Shown: positions 35,379-44,569, counted from the first letter of the stretch. The stretch: 64,000 nt of DNA from Sterolibacterium sp964437515 (GCA_964437515.1 CAYTHB010000006.1:1-64000), one strand, 5' to 3'. A program made the numbers and translations. The notes: a model not told the origin generated them from the letters alone.

Positions 35379-37042
35379 CAACACCTTCATCATCACCTTC
35401 ATTGTCCACTGGCGCGTATTTCCTGCTCATCACCCTGCTGGCAACACTCTGGTTTGGCACACTGCATCAGCGCAAACTCATCAACCCCGATGAAGGCCGC
35501 TACGCTGAAATCCCGCGTGAAATGGTCGCCAGTGGCGACTGGCTCACTCCCCGCCTCAACGACATCAAATATTTCGAAAAACCCCCACTGCAATACTGGA
35601 CGACGGCAGCCGCCTATACCGCCTTTGGGCAGCATGAATGGACAGCGCGCCTGTGGTCAGCCCTGTGCGGCTTTCTGGGTATCTTAGCCACTGCTTTCAC
35701 CGTGCACCGCATCTGGGGTAAGGATGCGGCCTTGTATGCGGCCAGCGTGCTCTCCAGCAGCCTGCTATGGATAATGATCGGCCACCTCAATACGCTGGAC
35801 ATGGGCGTCAGCTTCTTTCTTTCTGCCGCCATTTTCTGCTTCATCCTCGCACAACAGGATGCCAGCACCGCCTCGAACACCCGTCGCTGGATGTGGCTAG
35901 GCTGGCTCATGCTAGCACTCTCCATCCTCAGCAAAGGCTTGATCGGCATGGCACTGCCCGCCGCCACCCTGGTGGGCTACAGCCTCTGGCAGCGCGATTT
36001 TTCCATCTGGCGCAAGTTACATCTGGTCTCAGGCCTACTCCTGCTCCTTGCCGTCACCGCACCGTGGTTCATCGCCGTCTCCCTTGCGAATCCGGAATTT
36101 GCGCATTTCTTTTTCATCCACGAACACTTTGAACGCTTTCTGACCAAAACACATGATCGTTATCAGCCCATGTGGTATTTCATCCCCATCCTGCTGGCGG
36201 GGATACTGCCCTGGCTGTTCAGCCTATTGACGATGATTGGTGATGCACTGCGTAAAAATCCTGAACAACGCTTTCAGCCTCAACGCTTTTTATTGGTCTG
36301 GTGTGTGGTGGTTTTCTGCTTTTTCTCAGTCTCCAGCTCCAAACTACCTTCCTACATCCTGCCTCTGTTTCCGGCACTGGCTGCATTGATCGGTCTGCAC
36401 CTTGCACGATTGTCCGCGCATCACCCACACCGGCTAATCTGGCATGCCGCACCGTTCATCATCCTCGGCCTCGCCGCACTTTACTTTGCTCCTGAAGCCA
36501 CACGTTTCAGTAGCGCACGGGTACCTCCCAGCTTGTATGCAGGTTATATCCCTTGGCTGCGAGCCGCAGCCATCTGTCTGATCGTAGGGGCATTACTGAG
36601 CGTTCTGTTTGCTCGTGTCCAGAAACCCCGCCCTGCCATTCTCAGCCTGACGATCGGTGGCTTGCTGATGTCATTGGCTATCTTGCTCGGCCACAACAGT
36701 CTCTCACCAGCGAACTCTGCCGCACACATTGCCGCAAAAATCCGCGATCAGGTCAAACCCGATGTGCCTTTTTTCAGCGTCAACGCCTACGACCAGAGCC
36801 TCCAGTTCTATCTGAAGCGTCCGACCACCATGGTGTTTTACAAAGATGAGCTGGGCTTTGGCATCGCACACGAACCTCAGAAGTTCATTGCCGACCAGCA
36901 AAGTTTCGAACATGCTTGGGCAAGCGCCCCTGAAGCCTGGGCCTTGCTCAATCCGGATACCTGGCAGATGTTCGAAAAAGCAGGCATCCCCATGCAAGTC
37001 GTTGCCCGAGACACGCGCCGCGTCATCGTCAAAAAACCCTGA
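35375..37042 (+). CDS. arnT: Undecaprenyl phosphate-L-Ara4N lipid A transferase
   Basis: This 555-residue GT-C glycosyltransferase (family 39) has about 12 membrane helices. The first periplasmic loop carries NPDEGRYAEIPREM and KYFEKPPLQYW, the ArnT signature, including the catalytic-loop acidic residues. It moves 4-amino-4-deoxy-L-arabinose from the undecaprenyl carrier to lipid A phosphate, which lowers surface charge and gives resistance to polymyxin and cationic peptides. The length equals that of E. coli ArnT (550). It opens the Ara4N operon, overlapping the upstream gene by 4 nt, and is followed 3 nt later by the flippase gene. The placement of arnT first, not last, differs from E. coli. 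Confidence 0.93.
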   Translation: MTTPSSSPSLSTGAYFLLITLLATLWFGTLHQRKLINPDEGRYAEIPREMVASGDWLTPRLNDIKYFEKPPLQYWTTAAAYTAFGQHEWTARLWSALCGFLGILATAFTVHRIWGKDAALYAASVLSSSLLWIMIGHLNTLDMGVSFFLSAAIFCFILAQQDASTASNTRRWMWLGWLMLALSILSKGLIGMALPAATLVGYSLWQRDFSIWRKLHLVSGLLLLLAVTAPWFIAVSLANPEFAHFFFIHEHFERFLTKTHDRYQPMWYFIPILLAGILPWLFSLLTMIGDALRKNPEQRFQPQRFLLVWCVVVFCFFSVSSSKLPSYILPLFPALAALIGLHLARLSAHHPHRLIWHAAPFIILGLAALYFAPEATRFSSARVPPSLYAGYIPWLRAAAICLIVGALLSVLFARVQKPRPAILSLTIGGLLMSLAILLGHNSLSPANSAAHIAAKIRDQVKPDVPFFSVNAYDQSLQFYLKRPTTMVFYKDELGFGIAHEPQKFIADQQSFEHAWASAPEAWALLNPDTWQMFEKAGIPMQVVARDTRRVIVKKP

Positions 37043-37045
37043 ACC

Positions 37046-37417
37046 ATGAATCCTGTTGCTTTCTCCCTCATCCTCACCGGCGTACTCCTCAACGCCTGCG
37101 CCCAACTGCTGCTCAAGGCGGGAACCAATGCCGTCGGCCATTTTGAATTCCACCTTGAAAACCTGCTGCCCATTGGCATGAAACTGGCTTTTCAGCCCTA
37201 CATCATGGGCGGTATGGCCTGCTATGCCGTCAGTCTGGTCGTCTGGATCATGGCGCTATCGCGTGTCCCCGTCTCCATCGCCTATCCCATGCTCTCCATT
37301 GGCTACGTCATCAATGCCTTCGTCGCCTGGCAATGGTTTGGCGAACCGCTCTCCGCGCAGAAACTCCTAGGAATCGGCTTCATCGTCATCGGCGTGTATG
37401 TCGTGGCACGCACCTGA
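37046..37417 (+). CDS. Single four-helix Ara4N-undecaprenol flippase subunit (ArnE/ArnF-like)
   Basis: This 123-residue protein has four membrane helices and the SMR/EamA pattern, including the C-terminal run SIAYPMLSIGYVINAF and the second half PLSAQKLLGIGFIVIGV. In E. coli the flippase is a heterodimer of ArnE and ArnF; here only one gene is present between arnT and arnB, so a homodimer or a partner elsewhere must be assumed. It would move the Ara4N carrier lipid across the inner membrane for ArnT. Other members of the family export drugs, but the position makes the lipid role most likely. Confidence 0.82.
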   Translation: MNPVAFSLILTGVLLNACAQLLLKAGTNAVGHFEFHLENLLPIGMKLAFQPYIMGGMACYAVSLVVWIMALSRVPVSIAYPMLSIGYVINAFVAWQWFGEPLSAQKLLGIGFIVIGVYVVART

Positions 37418-37434
37418 AATCCAGGGAATCAACA

Positions 37435-38547
37435 ATGAACCCGACATTCCTGCCCTTTACCCGCCCCAGCGTGGATGAAGACACCATCGCTGATGTGGTC
37501 ACCGTCCTGCGTTCGGGCTGGCTCACCAGCGGCCCCAAAGTCAAAGCCTTTGAGGAAGCCTTGTCGACGTATTGCGGTGGTCGTCCGGTGCGGGCTTTCA
37601 ATTCAGGCACGGCTACGCTGGAAGTGGCATTGCGCCTCGCCGGCATCGGTGCGGGCGATGAGGTCATCACCACACCGCTGACCTGGGTCGCTACCGCCAA
37701 CGTGATCCTTGCCGTCGGTGCAACGCCGGTTTTCGTTGATGTTGACCCGCTCACCCGCAATATCGACCTTGAGCGCATCGAAGCCGCCATCACCGACAAG
37801 ACCCGCGCCATTATTCCAGTCGACCTCGCGGGTTTGCCGGTCGATCGCGAACGCCTCTACGCCATTGCCCGCCAGCATCAACTCCGCGTGATCGAGGATG
37901 CCGCGCAATCCTTTGGTGCTTCGTGGAATGGCACGCCGATCGGCGTGACGGGTGATTTCATTTCCTTCAGTTTTCACGCCAACAAAAACATCACCACCAG
38001 CGAAGGCGGTGCGTTGGTGCTGCCCGCAGATGCTGACCCCGCGCTGTGCGAACGCCTGCGCCTGCAAGGTGTGCAACGTTTCGCCGATGGCGGCATGGAT
38101 GTCGATGTGCTCGGTGGCAAATCCAATCTGACCGACATTGCCGCCGTGATAGGTCTAGGACAACTCAAACACACCGAAGAATTCACCGAACGCCGCCGCG
38201 CACTGGCACGCCGCTATTTCGCAAACTTGGATCGCAGCTTGGGATGCGAGCTTCCTCGCGAAGACTTTACGAATTCCAACTGGCACATGTTCCAGATTTT
38301 GCTGCCACAGGCTTGCCATCGCGCCGCCTTCATTGCCGCCATGAAGGAAAAAAATATCGGCATCGGCGTACATTACCCCGCGCTGCATTTATTTACGCTC
38401 TATCGCAAGCTAGGCTTTCAGCCCGGTGATTTCCCACATGCCGAGGATATCGGCGCACGCACCGTCACCCTGCCCTTATTCCCGACCATGACAGACGCTG
38501 ACGTAGACCGTGTTTGCACGGCCATCAGCCAAGTCATCCGGGCTTGA
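37435..38547 (+). CDS. arnB: UDP-4-amino-4-deoxy-L-arabinose aminotransferase
   Basis: This 370-residue PLP enzyme of the DegT/DnrJ/EryC1 family carries out transamination of UDP-4-keto-arabinose with glutamate. The family signs are FNSGTATLEVALRLAG, EDAAQSFGASW and the PLP lysine in FHANKNITTSEGG. The ATG at 37435 has AGGGA upstream; longer in-frame starts run back into the flippase gene. It is 17 nt after that gene. Confidence 0.94.
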   Translation: MNPTFLPFTRPSVDEDTIADVVTVLRSGWLTSGPKVKAFEEALSTYCGGRPVRAFNSGTATLEVALRLAGIGAGDEVITTPLTWVATANVILAVGATPVFVDVDPLTRNIDLERIEAAITDKTRAIIPVDLAGLPVDRERLYAIARQHQLRVIEDAAQSFGASWNGTPIGVTGDFISFSFHANKNITTSEGGALVLPADADPALCERLRLQGVQRFADGGMDVDVLGGKSNLTDIAAVIGLGQLKHTEEFTERRRALARRYFANLDRSLGCELPREDFTNSNWHMFQILLPQACHRAAFIAAMKEKNIGIGVHYPALHLFTLYRKLGFQPGDFPHAEDIGARTVTLPLFPTMTDADVDRVCTAISQVIRA

Positions 38548-38557
38548 GCTGTTAGAA

Positions 38558-38600
38558 TTCCACGCCACCCCTGCTGCTTGCGCCACTATTCCACGCCACT
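38558..38600. repeat. 11-bp direct repeat just before arnC
   Basis: The block ttccacgccac occurs twice about 32 nt apart, immediately before the arnC start codon. It may be chance or a recent small duplication. There is no obvious ribosome-binding site in the same stretch. Confidence 0.5.
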
Positions 38601-38604
38601 TGCA

Positions 38605-39546
38605 ATGACTTCTCCCGAAATTTCCGTCGTCATTCCCGTTTATAACGAGGAGGACGGCCTTGCCGCGCTGTTCGACCGCCTCTATCCGGCACTGGATGCC
38701 CTGAATACCGCTTACGAAATTGTTTTCGTCAATGACGGCAGCCGTGACCGCTCAGCCGCCCTGCTGCGCGAACAATTCCAGCACCGCCCCGACGTGACGC
38801 GTGTGATTTTATTCGCCGCCAATTTTGGCCAACACATGGCCATCATGGCGGGTTTTGAGCACTGTCGTGGCCAGATCATCATCACCCTGGATGCTGACTT
38901 GCAAAACCCACCCGAAGACATCGCTGCGCTGGTCGCCAAAATGCGCGAAGGCCACGACTATGTCGGCAGTATTCGTCGGCAGCGTCAGGACACCATTTTC
39001 CGCCGCTACGCATCGCGGGCGATGAACCGGCTGCGCGAGCGCATCACCCGCATCAAGATGACCGACCAGGGCTGCATGATGCGCGCCTATTCGCGCTCCA
39101 TCGTTGATGCCATCAATAGCTGCAAGGAAGTCAGCACCTTCATTCCGGCTTTGGCTTACACCTTTGCCCAGCGTCCCACAGAAATCGTCATCGGCCACGA
39201 AGAACGCCATGCTGGTGAATCCAAGTATTCGCTTTACAGTCTAATCCGCCTCAATTTCGATCTGATGACGGGCTTCTCGCTGGTACCGCTGCAATGGTTC
39301 TCCGTACTAGGCATGGGTATATCCGTGCTTTCCGCCGTCTTTGTCATCTTCCTCATGATCCGCCGCATGGTGCATGGTCCCGAAGCAGAAGGCCTGTTCA
39401 CCCTGTTCGGTATTGCCTTCTTCCTGATTGGCCTCACCCTCTTCGGGGTGGGACTGCTGGGTGAATACATCGGCCGCATCTATCAGCAAGTACGCCATCG
39501 GCCGCGCTATCTGGTCGAAGCCTTGCTCGAACAGAAGGAAGTCTGA
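38605..39546 (+). CDS. arnC: Undecaprenyl-phosphate 4-deoxy-4-formamido-L-arabinose transferase
   Basis: This 313-residue GT2 family glycosyltransferase has the N-terminal fold VVIPVYNEEDGL, the nucleotide-metal motif LDADLQNPPED and two C-terminal membrane helices (about 230-300). It attaches formylated Ara4N from UDP to undecaprenyl phosphate on the inner face of the inner membrane. The ATG at 38605 is used; an in-frame TTG at 38578 adds nine poorly conserved residues. It is 57 nt after arnB and 6 nt before the formyltransferase gene. Confidence 0.93.
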   Translation: MTSPEISVVIPVYNEEDGLAALFDRLYPALDALNTAYEIVFVNDGSRDRSAALLREQFQHRPDVTRVILFAANFGQHMAIMAGFEHCRGQIIITLDADLQNPPEDIAALVAKMREGHDYVGSIRRQRQDTIFRRYASRAMNRLRERITRIKMTDQGCMMRAYSRSIVDAINSCKEVSTFIPALAYTFAQRPTEIVIGHEERHAGESKYSLYSLIRLNFDLMTGFSLVPLQWFSVLGMGISVLSAVFVIFLMIRRMVHGPEAEGLFTLFGIAFFLIGLTLFGVGLLGEYIGRIYQQVRHRPRYLVEALLEQKEV

Positions 39547-39552
39547 GACTTC

Positions 39553-40485
39553 ATGGCGCGCGCGGTGGTCTTTGCTTATCACAACGTCGGTGTACGTTGT
39601 CTGTCGGTATTGCTGGCACACGGCATCGATGTTGCCCTGGTCGTTACGCACCAAGACAATCCCAAGGAAACCATCTGGTTTGAGAGCGTGGCGCAACTCG
39701 CCACCTTGCACGGGATTCCTGTCATCACACCCGATGATCCCAATACGCCAGACATCGTCGCGCAAATCACCGCCTTGCAACCCGACTTCATTTTTTCCTT
39801 CTATTACCGGCAAATGCTTCAGCCCACGCTATTGGCAATCCCGACGCAAGGAGCCTGGAATATGCACGGTTCGCTTCTGCCACAGTATCGCGGTCGCGTT
39901 CCGGTAAATTGGGCGGTCTTGCATGGCGAACGCCAGACCGGTGCCACCCTGCACCGGATGCTGGAAAAGCCCGATGCCGGTGGCATCCTCGCGCAACAAG
40001 CCGTCCCCATTCTGCCCGACGATACGGCGCATGAAGTGTTCCAGAAAGTCACCGTTGCCGCGGAAATGGCGCTCGACAACGTACTCCCGCGCCTGCTTGC
40101 CGGAACGGCGGTGGAGCAGCCGCAAAATCTCGCCGTGGGCAGTTACTACGGCGGGCGCAAACCTGAAGATGGACGCATCCATTGGCAGCAGCCTGCTGCC
40201 GCCATACACAACCTGATACGCGCGGTCGCCCCGCCTTATCCGGGGGCTTTTTGTACCACGTCCCTCGGTGAATTGCGCATACTCAAAAGCCTGCTCATCC
40301 CGGCTCAGGCCTCCATGACTTTTCAGGCACCCACACTTTACGAGGATAATGGCGTGCTTTACGCGCAGTGCGGCAATGGCGATGGCCATGCCTTGCGTTT
40401 ATTACAGGTCGAACTTGATGGCCACCCGCTCACCGTGCCGCGTTTCATTGATCTTTGCAGCAGCGGCAGACTCGCTTTGACCTGA
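39553..40485 (+). CDS. arnA: UDP-Ara4N formyltransferase (ArnA N-terminal half as a separate gene)
   Basis: The 310-residue protein matches only the formyltransferase half of E. coli ArnA. Catalytic residues Asn103, His105 (NMHGSLLP) and Asp141 (KPDAGG) line up with those of ArnA (102, 104, 140). It formylates UDP-Ara4N with 10-formyl-tetrahydrofolate. The decarboxylase half is the next gene, 40 nt later, so the bifunctional enzyme of enterobacteria is two proteins here. The stop codon is genuine and spaced, not a frameshift. Confidence 0.92.
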   Translation: MARAVVFAYHNVGVRCLSVLLAHGIDVALVVTHQDNPKETIWFESVAQLATLHGIPVITPDDPNTPDIVAQITALQPDFIFSFYYRQMLQPTLLAIPTQGAWNMHGSLLPQYRGRVPVNWAVLHGERQTGATLHRMLEKPDAGGILAQQAVPILPDDTAHEVFQKVTVAAEMALDNVLPRLLAGTAVEQPQNLAVGSYYGGRKPEDGRIHWQQPAAAIHNLIRAVAPPYPGAFCTTSLGELRILKSLLIPAQASMTFQAPTLYEDNGVLYAQCGNGDGHALRLLQVELDGHPLTVPRFIDLCSSGRLALT

Positions 40486-40525
40486 CTTTATCTCTGATTT
40501 TCAAATCCAGAATCTGACTTTCATC

Positions 40526-41569
40526 ATGAAAAAAATCCTTATCCTCGGCGTCAATGGTTTCATTGGCCATCACCTCACCCAACGCATCATCGAGACGACC
40601 GATTGGGAAATTTATGGCATGGACATGATGTCGGATCGTCTGGGTGATCTGGTCAAGCACCCGCGCTTTCATTTCTTTGAAGGCGACATCAACATCAACA
40701 AAGAGTGGATCGAATATCACGTCAAAAAATGCGACACCGTGCTGCCCCTGGTCGCCATTGCCACGCCGGCAACCTATGTCAAAGAGCCTTTGCGTGTCTT
40801 TGAACTGGATTTCGAAGCCAATTTGCCTATCATCCGTCATGCAGTGAAATACAAAAAGCGCGTGATTTTCCCGTCGACCTCCGAAGTCTATGGCATGTGT
40901 GCCGATGACGAATTCGACCCGGAGAACTCCAACCTCACCTACGGCCCAATCAACAAACCCCGCTGGATCTACGCCTGCGCCAAGCAGCTGATGGATCGCG
41001 TGATTGCCGCTTACGGCCAACAGGAAGGACTGGACTACACCCTATTCCGCCCGTTCAACTGGATCGGTGCGGGGCTGGATTCCATCCACACGCCCAAGGA
41101 AGGTAGCTCGCGCGTCATTACCCAGTTCCTCGGCCACATCGTGCGCGGCGAGCCGATCAAGCTGGTCGATGGCGGTGCGCAGAAACGCGCCTTTACCTAC
41201 GTCGATGACGGCATATCTGCGCTGATGGCGATCATCGCCAACAAGGATGGCATCGCCAGCGGCAAGATTTACAACATCGGCAACCCGAGCAACAACTACT
41301 CGGTGCGCGAACTCGCACACATGCTGCTCGATATGGCAAAGCAATATCCTGAATATCGTGACAGTGCCGAAAAAGTCACGCTGATTGAAACCACCTCAGG
41401 CGAGTACTACGGTACGGGTTATCAAGACGTGCAGAACCGCGTGCCGAAAATCGAAAACACCATGCGCGAATTAGCTTGGGCACCCAAAACCAACATGCAG
41501 GACGCATTGAAGGGCATCCTCGAAGCCTATCGCGGCGACGTGGCTGCCGCGCGTAGTCTGGTCGATTAA
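40526..41569 (+). CDS. UDP-glucuronic acid oxidative decarboxylase (ArnA C-terminal half as a separate gene)
   Basis: The 347-residue extended SDR enzyme matches the C-terminal half of ArnA. It has the cofactor motif GVNGFIGHHL at the N-terminus, the active-site serine/threonine in PSTSEVYG and Tyr-x3-Lys in YACAKQ. It oxidises and decarboxylates UDP-glucuronic acid to the UDP-4-keto-pentose, the first committed step of Ara4N synthesis. It has its own ATG near a short spacer and lies 12 nt before arnD. Confidence 0.93.
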   Translation: MKKILILGVNGFIGHHLTQRIIETTDWEIYGMDMMSDRLGDLVKHPRFHFFEGDININKEWIEYHVKKCDTVLPLVAIATPATYVKEPLRVFELDFEANLPIIRHAVKYKKRVIFPSTSEVYGMCADDEFDPENSNLTYGPINKPRWIYACAKQLMDRVIAAYGQQEGLDYTLFRPFNWIGAGLDSIHTPKEGSSRVITQFLGHIVRGEPIKLVDGGAQKRAFTYVDDGISALMAIIANKDGIASGKIYNIGNPSNNYSVRELAHMLLDMAKQYPEYRDSAEKVTLIETTSGEYYGTGYQDVQNRVPKIENTMRELAWAPKTNMQDALKGILEAYRGDVAAARSLVD

Positions 41570-41581
41570 AAAACCCGAACG

Positions 41582-42511
41582 ATGAAGCTCGCCCTGAAAA
41601 TCGACGTCGACACCTGGCGCGGGACGCTGCAAGGCGTGCCACGTCTCGTTGAAACCTTGCGCCGTTTTGAGGCCAACGCCACCTTCCTGTTTTCACTCGG
41701 CCCCGATCACACCGGCCGCGCCCTCAAGCGTGCCTTCCGCCCCGGTTTCATGAAGAAGGTGCAGCGCACCTCCGTCGTATCGCACTATGGGGTGAAAACG
41801 CTCCTTTACGGCACGCTTCTGCCCGGCCCGGATATCGGTCGCAACGGCACAGAAATCCTGCGCGGCGTACATAACGCGGGCTATGAAACGGGCATCCATT
41901 GCTGGGATCACGTCAAATGGCAGGATGGCATCGAACAGGCCGATATCGCCTGGACAATCGATGAAATGAAACGAGCAACCAGCCGATACGAAGAAATCTT
42001 CGGAACACCCGCCAAGACTCACGGTGCCGCAGGCTGGCAGATGAATGGGCAAGCTTTGCGCCTGACGCAGCAACTGGGTTTCAACTATGCCTCTGACACA
42101 CGGGGAACCCATCCTTTCATGCCCGTCTGGCGCGGCGAAGCGATTCATTGCCCCCAACTCCCCACGACACTCCCCACCCTCGACGAACTGATCGGTACCG
42201 ATTCTCTCAACGACAACAACGTCCACGAACGTCTGCTCGAACTGACGCAGCAAAAGCCAGCCACAGGCCATGTATTCACACTCCATGCCGAGTTGGAAGG
42301 CATGAAACTGTTGCCCATTTTTGAACGCCTGCTCAGCGGCTGGAATGAACAGGGCTATACATTGTGTTCGACTCAGGATATCTTTCACTCACTCGATCTT
42401 GCCAAGCTGCCACGCCATGAAATCGTGCGTGGTGAATGGCCGGGACGTTCCGGAACATTGATGTTGCAAGGCCGCGAATTTCTAGATACATGGAAACTTG
42501 CAGCGGCTTGA
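41582..42511 (+). CDS. arnD: 4-deoxy-4-formamido-L-arabinose-phosphoundecaprenol deformylase
   Basis: This 309-residue NodB-like polysaccharide deacetylase begins with the metal-binding aspartates in KIDVDTWRG and has GIHCWDHVKWQ with the metal-binding histidines, and a later PAKTHGAAGWQ. It removes the formyl group from the undecaprenyl-linked sugar, after which the lipid is flipped and used by ArnT. The length is close to E. coli ArnD (296). It completes the Ara4N gene set; only ugd (UDP-glucose dehydrogenase) is missing from the window. Confidence 0.93.
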   Translation: MKLALKIDVDTWRGTLQGVPRLVETLRRFEANATFLFSLGPDHTGRALKRAFRPGFMKKVQRTSVVSHYGVKTLLYGTLLPGPDIGRNGTEILRGVHNAGYETGIHCWDHVKWQDGIEQADIAWTIDEMKRATSRYEEIFGTPAKTHGAAGWQMNGQALRLTQQLGFNYASDTRGTHPFMPVWRGEAIHCPQLPTTLPTLDELIGTDSLNDNNVHERLLELTQQKPATGHVFTLHAELEGMKLLPIFERLLSGWNEQGYTLCSTQDIFHSLDLAKLPRHEIVRGEWPGRSGTLMLQGREFLDTWKLAAA

Positions 42512-42521
42512 AAGGAAGACG

Positions 42522-42986
42522 ATGACCGCACAGGCTATTGCCGATTTCACACTCCCCGCGACGGGCAAGCTCGATTTCAATCTTCACGCCCAACGGGGGC
42601 ATCCTCTGGTCATCTATTTCTACCCTAAAGACAATACCCCCGGTTGCACCACTGAAACCACCCAGTTTCGTGATCTTCACGCGGATTTCGCCCAACAGGA
42701 TTGCGCGATTTATGGGCTTTCACGCGATAGCCTCAAATCTCATGAAAACTTCAAGGCCAAGCTGGGATTGCCTTTTGAGCTGATTTCCGACCCAGATGAA
42801 ATCGCTTGCACGCTATTCGGTGTCATCAAACAAAAGAAACTTTACGGCAAAGACGTGCGCGGCATCGAACGCAGCACCTTCCTGTTCGATGCAAAGGGAC
42901 AACTCCAGCACGAATGGCGCGGTGTAAAAGCCGACGGTCATGCCGCCGATGTGTTAAAAACACTCACAGCGATGCTCAATCGCTAG
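42522..42986 (+). CDS. bcp: Thioredoxin-dependent peroxiredoxin, Bcp type
   Basis: This 154-residue peroxiredoxin has the peroxidatic Cys42 in PGCTTET. The position five residues on, where many Bcp proteins have the resolving cysteine, is threonine here (CTTETT), so it may be a 1-Cys form or use another cysteine (there are later ones in DCAIYG and IACTLF). It reduces hydrogen and organic peroxides. The ATG at 42522 has AAAGGAAG 4-5 nt upstream. The gene follows arnD by 10 nt. Confidence 0.93.
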   Translation: MTAQAIADFTLPATGKLDFNLHAQRGHPLVIYFYPKDNTPGCTTETTQFRDLHADFAQQDCAIYGLSRDSLKSHENFKAKLGLPFELISDPDEIACTLFGVIKQKKLYGKDVRGIERSTFLFDAKGQLQHEWRGVKADGHAADVLKTLTAMLNR

Positions 42987-43019
42987 GCAGCACGTTTCCA
43001 CACCAGCGAGGGAATGACG

Positions 43020-44471
43020 ATGAACGCCAGAAAAACCACCGCAGCAAAATCGACCGCTGCAAAACCCAAAAACAAGCTGTTCGTTCTCGATACCAATGTG
43101 CTGATGCACGATCCATTGAGCCTGTTCCGCTTCGAGGAACATGACATCTTTCTGCCGATGATGACGCTGGAAGAGCTCGATGCCAACAAGAAAGGAATGA
43201 CCGAAGTCGCACGCAACACGCGCCAGGCGACCCGCCTGCTCGATGAGGTCATCTCAAGTGGCGGTGATGAAGCGGCCATTGAAAACGGCATACCGCTGCT
43301 TGAACCTTCGCATCACATGGCTAGTGGGCGTTTATTTCTACAAACCTCGTTCATCAACACTCTCGTCCCTCAAGCGCTCCCCAGCGGCAAGGCCGACAAT
43401 CAGATTCTCTCGGTTGTCATGCATCTGTGTGAACAAAATCCGGGGCGTGCCGTCATCTTGGTGTCCAAAGACATCAATATGCGCATCAAGGCGCGCGCGC
43501 TGGGCTTGTCATCGCAAGACTACTTCAATGACAAGGTGCTCGAAGACACCGATTTGCTCTACACCGGCACACGCGAGCTTGCAGCCGATTTTTGGGATAA
43601 GCATGGCAAGGATCTCGAATCCTGGAAGCAGGACACTCGCACCTTCTATCGTATCAAAGGTCCCTTGTGCAAAGACCTGCTGATTAACGAGCATGTCTGG
43701 CAGGAAGGCGCGCAACCACTTTACGCATGGGTACGCGAAACCGATGCTAAATCAGCCGTACTGGAAACGCTGGTGGATTACACCCACCAGAAAAATGCGG
43801 TCTGGGGTATCACCGCACGCAATCGCGAACAGAATTTCGCACTCAACCTGCTGATGAATCCCGATATTGATTTCGTGACCCTCCTAGGCCAGGCAGGAAC
43901 GGGGAAAACCCTACTCACGCTCGCGGCCAGCCTCACCCAGGTGCTCGACAGCAAACGCTATTCCGAAATCATCATCACCCGCGTGACGGTTCCGGTCGGT
44001 GAAGACATCGGTTTCTTGCCGGGGAGCGAAGAGGAAAAAATGACCCCCTGGATGGGCGCACTGGATGACAATCTCGATGTGCTCAATCGTCCGCCCGAGG
44101 ATACCGGTGGCTCTGCCGCCAGCGGTGAATGGGGACGTGCAGCAACCATGGATCTCATTCGTAGCCGCATCAAGGTCAAGTCACTCAACTTCATGCGGGG
44201 TCGCACCTTCATGAACAAATTCCTCATCATCGACGAAGCCCAGAATCTCACGCCCAAGCAGATGAAAACACTCATCACCCGTGCAGGCCCCGGTACCAAG
44301 GTGGTCTGTATGGGCAACATCGCCCAGATTGATACGCCCTACCTCACCGAAGGCAGCTCCGGTCTGACCTACGTCGTCGATCGTTTCAAGGGCTGGGCAC
44401 ATTCCGGTCACATCACCTTGCAACGCGGCGAACGTTCACGTCTGGCTGACCATGCGGCCGAAGTACTTTAG
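43020..44471 (+). CDS. PIN domain-PhoH ATPase
   Basis: The 483-residue protein joins a PIN ribonuclease-like domain (about 20-150, with Asp24 in VLDTNVLMHDP and further acidic residues in LEELD and SKDIN) to a PhoH ATPase domain (about 260-475) with Walker A GQAGTGKT near 290-297 and Walker B FLIIDEAQNLT. Related PhoH2/YlaK proteins act on RNA. The start at 43020 has GAGGGA 6 nt upstream; an ATG two codons earlier abuts that site. The stop codon TAG lies inside a 19-bp dispersed repeat. Confidence 0.93.
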   Translation: MNARKTTAAKSTAAKPKNKLFVLDTNVLMHDPLSLFRFEEHDIFLPMMTLEELDANKKGMTEVARNTRQATRLLDEVISSGGDEAAIENGIPLLEPSHHMASGRLFLQTSFINTLVPQALPSGKADNQILSVVMHLCEQNPGRAVILVSKDINMRIKARALGLSSQDYFNDKVLEDTDLLYTGTRELAADFWDKHGKDLESWKQDTRTFYRIKGPLCKDLLINEHVWQEGAQPLYAWVRETDAKSAVLETLVDYTHQKNAVWGITARNREQNFALNLLMNPDIDFVTLLGQAGTGKTLLTLAASLTQVLDSKRYSEIIITRVTVPVGEDIGFLPGSEEEKMTPWMGALDDNLDVLNRPPEDTGGSAASGEWGRAATMDLIRSRIKVKSLNFMRGRTFMNKFLIIDEAQNLTPKQMKTLITRAGPGTKVVCMGNIAQIDTPYLTEGSSGLTYVVDRFKGWAHSGHITLQRGERSRLADHAAEVL

Positions 44472-44551
44472 CGTGAAACAACGAAAACGGAGTCGAGTTG
44501 AAGCTTCGAGCGTAGCGAGCCAATCAGTAGCCGCCCCTTGAGGGGCGGATG
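44468..44551. repeat. Dispersed repeat with 7-bp hairpin between phoH-like gene and xthA
   Basis: Positions 44468-44486 are identical to 15215-15233. Positions 44500-44551 resemble the minus strand of 60867-60932, with the shared hairpin core ccccttgagggg. Here the hairpin is 44531-44548 (7-bp stem, 4-nt loop). No U-run follows on either strand, so it is not a standard terminator, although it lies between convergent genes. The first bases include the stop codon of the PIN-PhoH gene. Confidence 0.65.
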
Positions 44552-44569
44552 GGTGGGGTGGGTGTCTAG

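Noticed and set aside
44531..44548. A bidirectional rho-independent terminator between the PIN-PhoH gene and xthA
   Set aside because: The 7-bp hairpin is perfect, but neither strand has a U-run after it, and the same core occurs in other repeat copies.
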